DNA of 64,000 nt from Eublepharis macularius (lineage: Eukaryota > Chordata > Lepidosauria > Squamata > Eublepharidae). The notes beneath the pieces are model-generated. The model had not been told where the DNA came from and did not search any database. It was given only the letters and a program-made list of their open reading frames with translations. The stretch spans positions 46,011,368-46,075,367 of the forward strand of contig NC_072791.1 of NCBI RefSeq assembly GCF_028583425.1. Direction: 5' to 3'. The position numbers and the translations under genes were made by a program. Positions 23,532 through 34,879 of the stretch are shown one piece after another; the first letter of the stretch is position 1, and every line of letters begins with the position of its first letter.

Positions 23532-23795
23532 GGAGAGCCAGTTTGGTGTAGTGGCTAAGAGTGCAGGACTCTAATCTGGAGAGCTGGGTTTGATTCCCCA
23601 CTCCTCCACTTGAAGCCAGCAGGGTGACCTTGGGCTAGTCACAGTTCTCTGGAGCTCTCTCAGCCCCACCCACCTCACAGGGTGTTTTGTTGTGGGGTAA
23701 CAGTAGCATACTTTGTAAACCGCTCTGAGTGGGCATTCAGTTGTCCTGAAGGGCAGAATATAAATCGAATGTTATCATCATCATCATCATCATTA
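23532..23795 (+). mobile_element. Sauria-type tRNA-derived SINE
   Basis: Complete SINE: GGAGAGCCAGTTTGGTGTAG at the 5' end, a B-box-like GGTTTGATTCCCC, a TGACCTTGGGCTAGTCAC block, a CCCCACCCACCTCACAGGG block, an AATATAAATCGAATG 3' end and a (ATC)n tail (23775-23793). It lies in intron 1 of LTBP2 in the gene's orientation. Confidence 0.88.
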
Positions 23796-26275
23796 ATATA
23801 GTCCATGGGACAAACCAGACATAGTAGACCAAGTGCACAATCACGACTGCTAAATCCTTATACAGTTATAGAATGGGTGTGTGTGATTTAAACCACCACA
23901 TGGGAAAGGGGAACAAAACCTTCCCCTTCTAGTGCCAAACAAATTTTTAAAGTCTCTGTTACTCCCAGGGAGACTCTTTGACAGAAAGTAACCTCAACTA
24001 GGTGAAAAAAACTCTCTATTGAACAGCAGTATTTGTTGGTAAAGAGCAGGCGGGTGGAAGACCAGGCCCAACCATGGTGTGTTTTAAATCACCTCTACTA
24101 CCCCTTGCTTTATATAGGGAACTGTCAGGATCCAGCTTGTTCCCTGCCCTCTTTTCTATTTGCCCCTGTAGTGTGAGTTGCATCTCAGCTGGCAGGAAAA
24201 CATTAATTGCAAATGAGCATGGCGTTAAGACAGCCCAACATGGATCTGCTTCCCTGTTCCATTCTAGGAAGCTGGCTTTTCCTTGGAGCACCATTGCTCT
24301 CAAAGCTGTAAACACACTGCGGTCCTCAAAGCTGCAGGAATTTATTTTGGATTCTTTATGAGGCAACAAAAACCACACAGCATTCAAGCCACTCAAATGT
24401 CAAGTAAATAGTTTAAATGTAACCATATGCTCAGAAGGTTGGTTATTGTGCAGAGGGAAAGTTACAGTTCCTTTAGTCATCCCTGTAGCCCCTACTCATT
24501 GCCAAAGCCCTCAATGCATCTGGCTGCCCACTCACATTTTGTTTAATTAGAATTTGAGTAGTATACACCATTCTCAAAATGGCATGCCTTTCTTGAATAG
24601 GGGCCCTTAAAATGAATCTTTCCAATTCTGAAGATTGTTTTCTCATCTGCTTTAGTTGTTACACTTTTGGTAATTCCTCTAGTATTATTAAGTGTACTCC
24701 TAAAAATGTAAAGTGTCAGTGAGACAGGATTAGATTTTGATATGCATGTATCCCATACGTACTCTCATTAGAAAGCCAGGTATGACTGTAATTCTCTGTA
24801 GGGTGTCAGGTCCTCCAGGGGCCAAACTGGAGGGAGGGGGTTGGGAGCAGGGGTAGTGAGTTCTTACAACCCATCACACTGGAAAATTATGTGCTTTGCA
24901 TGTATGCCTCTCTGCTGGCCAGATGAGTGGAGGTGGGGGGAGCAAGGGCTGTGGGCAGGGGGTCCCCTGCCACTGCTGGGGGGATGGCATCCCTAACTCC
25001 CAGTCAAGGGTATACTTGGTCACAATCCCAGACTTGCAGGCAGATAATGACTGGAATAACCCTATTATATCATATTTGCTTGGGCATCTGAAAGAAAACA
25101 TTCTTTAATATTTTTTGGCTATCATGTTCATTCTGTTCACAGGCAGACAGGCCAATTACCTGACAGGGAACTTTCCCAATGGGCTGCTGCTCTAGAGGGG
25201 CCTCTAGGGGTAGCCAGGAGCAAGGAGAGCTAAACCCTGCCTCAGGAACTCTGCCAGTGCTTCAGTGTACCAGCAATGATGATAGGCATCAGCTGACCAA
25301 CTGCCTCCTTGCTGCCTCCTGTCAGGATATGGGAGGAGGCACTGAGTGAGCCAATGCCCTTTGTTGGCACTGAGCTAAACAGCTCTGCAGCCTTAGCTTG
25401 TAGCATGACAAGAGCTGTTCCGATTGGCTTTCTCCAGGGCCGCTTTATCTTCCTAGTCCATCTTTGATTAGGTGGTACTCATAGGGTAATCACAGGAGAC
25501 TGTCAAATTTTGGTAACATAATGTATGGTCTATCTAGTGCAGCATCTTGTTTCCCACAGTAGCCAGTCAGCTACCACTGGGAAGCCCATAAGCAGGGCTG
25601 GCAGATAACAGCCCTTACCTGGTGTCTGCTCCTCAGTGTCTGACAATTGGTGGCATTCTTCCACTGAACCTACAGATCCCATTATAATGAATAGCCAACA
25701 CCAGACCTATCTTCCATACATCTGTCCTGCCCAAATGATATATTGATCCACGGTAGATTCCACTACTACTTCATCAGGCAGAACAAGGTATGGGCTCTAA
25801 TACAGTAATCTACAGAGTCTAGAATGAACATATTTTCTAATTACTATCACAATAGAACCTAATTCTAACCTCTTCACAATTTCTTGTAATTGTATTAAAA
25901 CGATGACAAAATTGTTGTATATAAATAAATGTAGAGGTAACCTTGATTGTCATCACACAACCAAAAGCTAACCTTTAACCCGAGCTTAACTTCTCCCCAA
26001 TTTCTCATAATTCTGTTATTACTTTAAAAACTTACATTTAATTGAATATTGGGACTAGTATAGAAAGCAACTGTTTATGAAATTATTTATTCTACCACCA
26101 CTGAATGGTGCAAAGGCAGGTTTACATATAAATGTAGTAAATGCATTGGCAAGAATGTCATGCACACTTATTTTTATGTTATACAACAAAACATTCTGAT
26201 GTAAAATAAGAAACAAACTTTGAACTTCCATTGAGAACTGCTGAGACACTGCAATAAAATTATTGCTGAAAATAC

Positions 26276-26350
26276 TATTTATTTATTTATTTTTTTATTT
26301 ATTTATAGTCCGCCTTTCTTACTAAGACTCAAGGCGGATTTCACAGTATG
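26276..26350. mobile_element. LINE 3'-end fragment (L2/CR1-like)
   Basis: An ATTTATTTATT-rich run is followed by TAGTCCGCCTTTCTTAC, the usual 3' tail of reptile L2/CR1-type LINEs. A similar fragment is at 35375-35450. Confidence 0.5.
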
Positions 26351-26682
26351 AGCTTAATACAATCAGTATCAAGTACATTTCCATACAGTATACCAAGTAC
26401 ATTTCCATACAGTGTCAAGGATATTTCCATAAACAATAAACAAGTTTACAAAGACATACCATTAGCAAAGATTCAATACAGAGTAGAAGAAATGCTGAAA
26501 CAGAATATAATCAATTCTAGGACTGATAATAGACAACATGAAGCTGAAACAGAACATAATAAATTCTAGGACTAACATTTGACAACATGAAGCACGGTAA
26601 TGCATAGGTGTACATATTTTAAGCAGAAGATAGTATGTAAGGCAACATGGTGAAGTCTATGGTCCCTGGACCCTAACTCATT

Positions 26683-26990
26683 AGTGAAGCATCTGAGACT
26701 TCATCCCTACAATACAGTCTTCCTATCTGAGTAAAAAGGCTTTTTGAATAATTCTGTTTTGCATTGTTTGTGGAAAGCCAGGAGAGTGGGGGCTCTCCTG
26801 ACTTCCTCAGGCAGGCCGTTTCACAGAGTAGGGGCCACCACAGAGAAAGCCCATGTATGGGCTGCTGTTGATTTCGCCCATGTGCAGGGTGGCATCTGCA
26901 GGATACCCTGTTCAAATGAGCGAAGCTGCCGTGGAGGAACATACTAAGCGCCACAATGAAATTTCTTGGCACCATGGTAACTTAGCACCT
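26683..26990. mobile_element. interspersed repeat, LINE 3'-UTR-like
   Basis: It shares an ordered set of blocks with 38210-38530: a GGGGGCTCTCCTGAC region, GGGGCCACCACAGAGAAAGC, a GATTTCGCCCATGTGCAGGGT block and GAGCGAAGCTGCCGTGGAGGA. The recurrence shows it is a repeat. LINE 3' origin is inferred. Confidence 0.55.
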
Positions 26991-27759
26991 ATGATTTATT
27001 AAGCCTTGCCATAGCTAGCACTTTTACAAGCCAGCCCTAATGTTCACCAAGCAGGCAGTGGGATTTTGAACAGATATGTGTATTACTACTATTGTGGCTA
27101 CTATTATATTTATTATTATTAATTTAGTGCATTGTGCTATACAAAACATAGATGTGATTTAGCTCCTAAGAGAAAGACTGGAAACTGCAATTGGTGGATG
27201 AGACAGGGTAGGAAGAGAGACAAGGGTTTTAAAATAGAAGAGCAAGGCTGTAACAGGGGAATTGCTTGCAAGGTATGATAAAGCTTTATTGAAGAAGTGG
27301 GTTTTGAGAAGGCATTAACAGAGAAAGAAGATTGGTGAATATAGAAGGAGGTTACTTGTCCTAGTACAACAGTAAAAGGTACACAATTGGAGATTTCCTA
27401 CTGTTTTAAGAGTGTTTTATACCTCTAAGTAAATATGAAGAAAACAATTCCCAATCCATATACTGGGGCACACTGGTAATTTACAAGAGAACTGCTACTG
27501 TGTGCCATGACAAAGTAGACTCCTATGAACTCAAAATAACCCCATAAAGGAGGCTGCCTACTGTGTGTCTGCATGACTTAGTGCTGTGATCTTGCCACCT
27601 TCTAGTTAGCTTCTGAGGATGGATAACAATGTTAGATGGTTAGCTGGTGTGCTGTTGGCAGTAGCATACAAATGCTAAGCACCAGGTTGGTGACAGGGAA
27701 GCCCCATGTCCTTACCACTGACTGTTGCATGGCAGTGTTGGAGTTGTCAGGGCTTGTCG

Positions 27760-29030
27760 CTGCCGCCGCTAGGCAGGGCGCCGGCTGGGCCGGCCCTGAC
27801 ATCAGAGGGGCACCAGGGATGCTGCAGGACCCTGCTCTGTGGAAGGAGGGGCAGTATACGTCACCCTGACTTCCTCTCAATCCACTCACTGGCCTGCTCA
27901 ACCTGGCCTGTTTACCCCCTGCATCCTCCATCATCTCCTCCTCCCAGAACTCTCCTCCAAGCCTCCATTCTTGCTCTGCTCTCATTCCACACCATCACTC
28001 CTTACTCACACCCACCACCTCAGAGCTCTTCCTAGCCACCTTATATAGGGTTTCCTTTCCCCGCCCCGCCCTCCTTCTAGGCTTGTTCCCTCTCCTGACT
28101 TGTCCCAGCTGTGCCTTCCCTCAGGTGTTTCTCTCCTACCACTAATCCCTTCTTGGCTTCCTTGCCTTGCTGGCAGGGTGGGGTTGAATGCGAGCCATCC
28201 CCAGCTGAGGTCTCCTTGGCCTTGCTCACAAGGAGCTGCCCCAGTAGACCTTTGAACTGCTGAGCTTGCCTGGCCTTGCTCATGAGGAACTGCCCCAGCC
28301 GGCTTCTGTGCTGCTGAGCATGCCTGGCCTTGCTCGCAAGGAGCTGCCCCAGCTGGCTTCTGCGCTGCTGAGCTTGCCTGGCCTTGCTCGTGAGGAATTG
28401 CCCTGGCCAGCTTCTGGGCTGCCTGCTCATTGATGCTGGGCGGGGCTACCCATCTCCTCCCCCAGAATGCCTGTGGCAGCTCCACCTGGAGGGGCTTGGC
28501 TCCTAGCAACTCCTGCGCCATGCTGCTGTCCTCTAGCCGGGGTGTGGCTCTGGGCTGTAGTGGCTGCTTCTCCTCCTTGGCTGGTAAGGGCTCTGTTTGG
28601 GCTGCTGCTTGGTCCCTATTCCCCCTGCCTTGGCCATTTTCCTCTGTCCTGCTTAGCCCCCTTTCTTCCCCTTGGAGGGTGGGACTGGCTGGTCTCTCCC
28701 TGCTCCCTCCAGCCCTCTGAGGCTTTGGCCTTCCACCCCTTCCCCCTGGAGTGGGCAGGTTCTGGACCTGGTTGCTGGCTGGGGTGGTAGGGCCACTGCC
28801 TCCTGGTTGCCTCCCACTGCTCCCTCCTGGCAAGTTTGGGGTCTGGGACTCAGACCCCAGGCAGGAGTCAAGAGGCAAGATCTACACTGTGGGTCAATGA
28901 TAATGCCATCTTGTGTGGAAAACTGCAGGCCAGACAGCAGCTGGGTACTTGACATAGTGCTGACTTTGCCATCTTCTGACTTGTCATCATGGACAACCTG
29001 ATTACGTCCAAGAGGCTGAAAGATAACTCT
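27760..29030 (-). mobile_element. GC-rich retroelement-like fragment with coding minisatellite
   Basis: The minus strand has an open frame (28006-28878) rich in Pro, Gly, Gln and Arg with no recognisable domain. It contains an 18-residue repeat. Just after its end comes CCTATATAAGG (minus strand, near 28042), a TATA-box-like motif that could belong to an LTR. The block is far more GC-rich than the intron around it. I do not recognise the protein. An old LTR-element internal or 3' region is the best guess. Confidence 0.35.
28217..28418 (-). repeat. 54-bp minisatellite, about 3.7 units
   Basis: Units start at 28217, 28271, 28325 and 28379, each beginning TGGCCTTGCTC. On the minus strand each unit codes 18 residues of the form AQKPAGAxPxEQGQAxSA, so the array preserves the frame of the surrounding open frame. 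Confidence 0.9.
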
Positions 29031-29059
29031 CTAATACTACGTTCTATAAACAACTAACC

Positions 29060-30800
29060 TAGGACCCCACTCAGGAATACCAAAGAGAATTAAATAGGGT
29101 TCTAAAGGAATTACCCACACACACATACAGGAACAAATCTATATGGACACACCACAGGAACCTCAACCAGGTACTTTCTATTTTCTGCCCAAAATACACT
29201 TCTGGCAACCCAGGATGTCCAATTGGCTCAGGCATAGGGGCCATTACTATCAAGGTGTCTGGATATATGGACTCCATTCTCAGACCCTAGGCCATCAATC
29301 TCCCCAGTTATGTGCGAGACACCACAGACTTCCTGAGAAAAGTACAATATGTTGTATACACTAACATTCCCCACAAAGATGAACTACATGCCACCACCAC
29401 AGCTGACCTTGCTATCAAGCTGTGCCAGTTTGTCCTCACTCAAAATTTCTTCAGATTTGGTGAAGATTTATTCATTCAAATCAATGACATAGCCATGGGC
29501 ACTTGCATGGCACCACTAGGGATCCTCTTCTATCAGTGAATGTGGGGGATCCCCCACTCCCAGGCTCCACCCACCACTATCTCTCACTTGGCCAGCAGCA
29601 GGGGATGTACCGGAATGGGTCAGGACCCCCCCCCCCCCCGAGCAAGTTCCTACATGCTCTGGAACACTTCTGCATCTTGCTGAGAATGACATTATTCATG
29701 GCATCCCCTGTGGCCTCCTGTTACCTGGTTTGAGCCCTGGGGGACCTGGCAATCCAGGCATCATAATATGTCAACATTTTCATGGCTGACTTGGAGCAGC
29801 GCTTTCTCAGTTGCCACCCACTAATACCCCTCTTATACATGAGATTTATTGATGATATTTTCATCATCTGGACACATGGAAAATAAACACTGGAGGAATT
29901 TCACCAGGTCTTTAGCAACTTCTGCTCCACCATCAACCTTACCTTGAACCAGGGCTTTTTTCCAGCTGGAACGCGGTGGAACGGAGTTCTGGAACCTCTT
30001 GAAAATGGTCACATGGCTGGTGGCCCTGCCCCCTGATCTTCAGACAGAGGGGAGTTTAGATTGCCCTACGCGCATAGAGCGGAGGGCAATCTAAACTCCC
30101 CTCTGTCTGGAGATCAGGGGATGGGGCCACCAGCCATGTGACCATTTTCTCCGCGGGCAACCCACTGAGTTCCACAACCTCTTTTCCCAGAAAAAAAGCC
30201 CTGCCTTGAACCATTCCACACAGCAAGTACATTTTCTAGACACTACTGTACAAATACTTGATGGCTGCTTAAGAACCACAAACCTACCAACTGGCATACA
30301 TATCCACATGCCTTCAGTCACCATCCTAAACACACCAAACAATCCAACGTCTACAGCCAAGTTCTACATTACAACCACATCTATTCCAGTCTCTCTGACA
30401 GAGATTCTCACTTGCAGGATCTACAACAGAGATTTATGGAATTACAATACCCACCGGATGTAGTAAGGAAACATTGACAAAGCCAGAATGATACCAAGGG
30501 TAATGTGCCCCAGGACAAAACAACAATAGAACACCACTGGTGGTTACATGCAGCTCTCAACTCAAATCAGTGCATTGCATCCTCGGAGACTTGCAACTTA
30601 TGCTGGACATTGATACTCTTCTCTCACAGGCATTGGAAGGCAAGCCTTTTCTTGCTCATAGACAGCCCTCTAACCTTAAACAACTTCTCACTCATAATAA
30701 TGTACTTCCGAACACTGATATGGATTCTGGGACCAGGGCCTGCAATAAACCAAGATGCCAACTCTGTCCCTATATTCACTCCAACAACACAATCACTAGT
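29060..30800 (+). pseudogene. Penelope-like reverse transcriptase remnant
   Basis: Across frames the typical PLE order is readable. First is a YRN/YFLPKIH-like start near 29120-29190. Then come PSYVRDTTDFL near 29310, YTNIPHKD near 29355, and FFRFGEDLFIQIN..MGTCMAP near 29450-29515. The catalytic FIDDIFIIW (a YxDD variant) is near 29839-29870, and RQPSNLKQLL near 30660-30690. In-frame stops occur near 29537 and 29883. PLE reverse transcriptases are related to telomerase and prime at nicked target DNA. This copy is dead. Confidence 0.8.
29950..30203. mobile_element. hAT MITE nested in the Penelope-like element
   Basis: Ends are CAGGGCTTTTTTCC and GAAAAAAAGCCCTG. The 8-bp duplication CCTTGAAC is perfect (29942-29949 and 30204-30211). 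The interior folds back: TCTGTCTGGAGATCAGGG on one side and its complement on the other around 30075. It is the same family as 19476-19860 and younger than the PLE it interrupts. Confidence 0.93.
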
Positions 30801-31042
30801 GTTACCAGCTCCAGGTTAGAAAATTCCTAGAGATTTTGGGAGTGGAGCCTGGAGAGGGCAGGGTTTATGGAAGACAGGGACCTCAGCAGAATATAATGCC
30901 ATAGAGTCCACTCTTCCTTCACTATGTCTCTCCCATCTAATTGAGCTGCATTGTACTTTTGCATCCTGATGCCCTTGTTTGTAACACCCCACTCACTTTT
31001 TGGCTGGAATATAAAGGCTCAGGGATTTCCATTCCTACTCAT

Positions 31043-31076
31043 ATCTGAAGAAGGGAGCTCTGACTTGAAAGTTCAT
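31043..31076 (+). ncRNA. hammerhead-like motif at the PLE 3' end (family B)
   Basis: CTGAAGA, then a short stem II region (GGGAGCTCTGACTT, poorly paired), then GAAAGTTC. It lies downstream of the RT body in the same orientation, as expected for a PLE terminal repeat. Flanking TCTTGTTGGTCTC and CAGACCAACGC match family B at 23340-23400. Confidence 0.55.
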
Positions 31077-31214
31077 ATTCTGAAAATCTTGTTGGTCTCT
31101 AAGGTGTCACTGGACTAAAATCTTGCTGCAGACCAACGCAACTACCCACCTAACTATGTTCTGGGCTTGCTGCATTCTATTAGGAGGCACACCCAGAACA
31201 GTACTCACGGAGAC

Positions 31215-31650
31215 CAGGGGTCATTTCGTAGAAAAACAGCTGCAGGAACTCATTAGCATAACTCATTAGCATAACTTATTAGCATATGCCACACCCCTTG
31301 CCATCACCGGAAGTGTGTCATTAGCATAATTGATTTGATCGGGCCCGAAATGGCTGGGATTTGGTTGCTGCCAGATGGGAGAGTGTTTCCCCACCTGGCA
31401 GTGGCTCGATCAGGGCTGTTTTGGCCCCAATCCAGGCCAAAACGGGCCCAGAATGGCCAAAAATGGCCATTTGGGCCCCTTTTGGGCCCGGATTGGGGCC
31501 GAAATGGCTGGGTTTGGGTTGGTGCCAGGCAGGGGAGGGTTCCCCCGCCCCAAATGCTCAAAAGTCAGGTGGGCGGGCCACCTGACAGTGACCTTTTGAG
31601 GGAACTACTGGAACTGCGTTCCTGCACGTTCCCCCTCCAAATGAGCCCTG
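31215..31650. mobile_element. hAT-like MITE, CATTTCGTAGAAAAA family
   Basis: Ends are CAGGGGTCATTT and AAATGAGCCCTG (inverted with one mismatch). Flanks ACGGAGAC (31207-31214) and ATGGAGAC (31651-31658) match 7 of 8. The interior has tandem CTCATTAGCATAA units (31249-31285) and a long self-complementary GGCCCAAAA/TTTTGGGCC region (31420-31510). Confidence 0.85.
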
Positions 31651-32998
31651 ATGGAGACACAACAAGAAATGGTCTTCTCTGTGTGGATGGGAAACTCTTG
31701 CTCTTTGATAGCGTAAAAGTAAACCTTTTGGGGTTTTCGAATGAAGCATGCCTTCAATTTTAACCCAGAAAACGTGCCTCCTTTATCAGAAGTTTGTGAA
31801 ATGCTGCCTTGAGGCAAGAAAGTTCAAGCTATGAGTTAAAAAAAAATTCTAAGGAAGGTAACCAGGTGTTGGCAGTATACATTTTCATTTAATGTGAACA
31901 AGCTGTGTATGTGTATGAGAGTGCAGTGGGAATTATATTTGCCATGGTTCTGGAGTTTATCCCATCAGGAATTACAGTCTGGTTTACAGCCAAAACTGTT
32001 CTCTTAGCAGGGTGAGTGGTCCCGCCTGCAGGAACCACCGCCAGATTGTGCCAATAATTTGAGAAGAATGGGAAGTGTGCCTCTCCTGCATTTGCAAGAT
32101 GTGTTCAACAGTTTTGCAAAAGTCCAGTTAACAAATCCTTGGGGGAGAATAGGAAGTTATTACAGTTTTTGCCGTAACATATTTGGCCTAGGGAAAACAT
32201 AGGTGGGAGGATGTTGTCGGTAATGTTAAAAATATACTTTAACTAACTACACATCGGCAGGAATCTATTCTCAGAGCTATTTAAGGAAGCACCCATTAGA
32301 GCTGGGATATGTCATGAACTCTGGATCACACATAACGATTTAGAGTGTTTTAGGATAATATGTCCAGGTCAAGAGGATATAGCTCCTTAGTCCAGGAAGG
32401 CAGAGAATGTTAATGAGGATTCATGATCAAAACTGCCAGACAGCCTCAAGAAAACCATGACCTAATCATGACATGTGTCTGCTAAGATTGCCAACAGGCC
32501 TAGAGAAAAATGGGATGGGCTTAATGGGATGTTCTTCACAAGCTGATGTTATTTATCGTCTTGCCATGAAAAGTTTCAACTGTCCATTTTCATACATTAA
32601 GCCTCTGTTAAAGAGAGAGGAATTCCCCCACCCCAGACCTATTGGCAATTTGTCTATCCCCCTAACCCCCTATATTATAAGGAACAAACTAGACATTATA
32701 AGGGTTTGTTTAAACCTACCATAATCAAGCAGATAGAAAAGTGTGGTTGTCCACTTTTAGGAGCAAATGTGTATGTGGGTGAAGGGGGCTGAACTAATGA
32801 CTCATGACTATTTTCCTTGTAACCTTTATCCCCAGGTACATTTCTCCCAGCTGCTGCTGCTATAAAGCAAGTCAGGCAGCAACAAAAAATGCCTGGGGAG
32901 AAGGTCTGTGGGAGGCTAGGGTCAAGAAAAATGGGGGAGGCTGAAGACTTCAGTTCCTCTTACTCCTTAAATTCAGTCCCTGCTTTCTTTGCGGTTGT

Positions 32999-33866
32999 AA
33001 AAGAGCTGTCCCAAGGGCACCAAACAAGCAGAAAATACAAAGAGCCCTTAGGAAAATGCAATCAACAATTATCCCAAATTCATATATTTAAGGTGCTAAA
33101 AGTGCTCAGTGCGAATAAGTCCATCATATGAATTGTTCCATCATACAAATTGTCATATAACAAATATCAGCGACGGTATGAAATCACAAATTTCCTTTAG
33201 ACATCAACGGTGGTATACAAGTCACAAAATTTCTACAAGCAGTACATGTAAACAATACATAAGGTGCTTGGAAGCCCTAATAGTCCAATATAAAGCCAGA
33301 ATTTCCACAAGAATGTAGCATCCAGGTTATAGAAGTCTTCTCTTGAGTAATGTGCGCTGCCTACGGGGTTCACCGGCATGCAAAAAGTCCAGTCCCGTTT
33401 CTCCCCAAAGGCTTCTTCATAGGCAAGATATCAAGTAACAGTCAATCTCATTCCACCATTGCAATTCCTTCCAGTCAATCAGCCCTTGGGGCGAAATGGG
33501 ACTGGACTTTTTGCATGCCGGCGAACCCCGTAGGCAGCACACATTACTCAAGAGAAGACTTCTATAACCTGGATGCTATATTCTTGTGGAAATTCTGGCT
33601 TTATATTGGACTATTAGGGCTTCCAAGCACCTTATGTATTGTTTACATGTACTGCTTGTAGAAATTTTGTGACTTGTATACCACCGTTGATGTCTAAAGG
33701 AAATTTGTGATTTCATACCGTCGCTGATATTTGTTATATGACAATTTGTATGATGGAACAATTCATATGATGGACTTATTTGCACTGAGCACTTTTAGCA
33801 CCTTAAATATATGAATTTGGGATAATTGTTGATTGCATTTTCCTAAGGGCTCTTTGTATTTTCTGC
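32999..33866. mobile_element. 870-bp snapback element with a retrotransposon-like target duplication
   Basis: Two arms of about 380 bp (33026-33408 and 33486-33868) are near-perfect reverse complements separated by a 77-bp loop. Flanking TTCTTTGCGGTTGT (32985-32998) and TTCTTTGTGGTTGT (33867-33880) match at 13 of 14 bases, a size typical of target-primed retrotransposition rather than cut-and-paste transposition. The left side carries about 27 extra bases before the arm. No protein homology was recognised. It may be a third family of Penelope-type foldback, but I found no hammerhead core. Confidence 0.75.
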
Positions 33867-34491
33867 TTCTTTGTGGTTGTGGCTACTATGGCTCTAAACA
33901 CATAGATCAGCCTTGATCTGCTCCTCTATGTGCAACAAAGTGCATGTGCAGCAAATAGCAGCCACGCAATTGCTAATCCTGCACAAAGGGAAATAACTCA
34001 TTTAAAAAATAGCCATCTAACTTCCTACTGCATCTGGATACAACTGAGAATTGTTCCTGTTATGATATTGCAGCTTCCTACACTTCTGTTTTGGTGATGT
34101 GTACATAAATGAGCACAAGGGAAGCCTCCAGAAAAGAGACAGGTGCTTTTCTTAACACATCCTTATACGCATAACAGCAAGTTAGATGTTTGGATTGTGA
34201 AGTCCATGCTTTTCCTGCATTGGTCCATATGAGATGTATGGACTGGAACACTGCATATTTGAACTGAAAGTACTGAAAGTAATGGGTACTGAAAGTAATG
34301 AAGCAGCACTCCCATATCATGAAATAAATAGTCTCTGGACATTCCAAAATGCACAAAAGCCACATTGCCCTGTATGGTTTGAAATGACAGCTTGGATCTT
34401 ATAAGGAGATAGTGTTAGATGAATAAACAAGTGTTTGCTTCAAGAAGAGCCAAACGTTTATGTTCTAACCTTGTCCTTTTTGACTTCCTAG

Positions 34492-34562
34492 GCCAAATGT
34501 TTGTGGGGGACAGTGCTGCTCAGGATGGACAACAGCTCCAGGGACAAATCGATGTATTAAAC
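34492..34562 (+). CDS. LTBP2: LTBP2 exon 2, four-cysteine module
   Basis: A 71-base exon between TTCCTAG (acceptor) and GTGAGT (donor). The first base completes a Gly codon with exon 1. Then 23 codons read [20 protein letters not shown] followed by CIK, and one base is left over (phase 1). Human LTBP2 has [13 protein letters not shown] at this place, so the match is nearly complete. The CGGQCC motif and the next Cys belong to the four-cysteine region just before EGF-like domain 1. Both neighbours join in frame, which fixes the exon boundaries. Confidence 0.96.
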
Positions 34563-34879
34563 GTGAGTATAAAAAATAAAAATGTCATAATCATCATTTA
34601 TACAGCACCGTCTGTGTGCAAGGCATTTTACAGACTAATATATAACAAAACAAAATCCAGCTCCCTGCTTCAAGGAGCTTCCAATTGAAATTTCCACACT
34701 GATGACCAAAATAAGGGGTTGGAGCCAGGGTGAGTAGAAGAGATTACAAAGGGGAAAAAGAGAGGGCAAGGGAGAAGCAGGGAGCATAAAATTATCAATG
34801 ATAAGCCTTAATAACGAGCCAAGCCACAAAAATAGCATAAAACTGCATTCAGCAGCCTAAAATGATATTCAGAAAACAA

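Larger units (their letters stand above)
29040..31150 (+). mobile_element. degenerate Penelope-like element (Neptune/Penelope type)
   Basis: A reverse transcriptase-like body (about 29060-30800) is followed by a terminal segment with a hammerhead-like motif (30960-31150), in the same orientation as LTBP2. It is interrupted by a hAT MITE (29950-30203) and by a GTTACCAGC-type fragment (30798-30920). Stops and frameshifts are frequent. No GIY-YIG endonuclease could be recognised at the 3' end, where the MITE fragment lies. Confidence 0.75.
16303..34491 (+). other. LTBP2: LTBP2 intron 1 (18.2 kb)
   Basis: GT at 16303-16304 and AG at 34490-34491. Named contents are a GT/CT microsatellite, hAT MITEs (18321, 19476, 31215), hammerhead copies (19070, 22905), SINE pieces, the Penelope-like element at 29.0-31.15 kb and the snapback at 32999. 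I see no further exon in 16303-18100, 20060-22900, 23810-26270 or 27000-27760, nor in 31660-32980 or 33890-34490. Confidence 0.85.

Noticed and set aside
23760..23800. CRISPR or functional tandem array
   Set aside because: It is the short ATC tail of a SINE. No direct repeats with unique spacers exist anywhere in the window.
28006..28878. 290-codon minus-strand frame as a host gene
   Set aside because: Pro/Gly/Gln-rich composition with a minisatellite, no recognised domain, and overlapping open frames on the plus strand from high GC. Kept only as a repeat-like fragment.
33109..33318. 69-codon protein coded twice
   Set aside because: The second copy (33576-33785, minus) arises only because the locus is an inverted repeat. 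There is no sign of coding selection.
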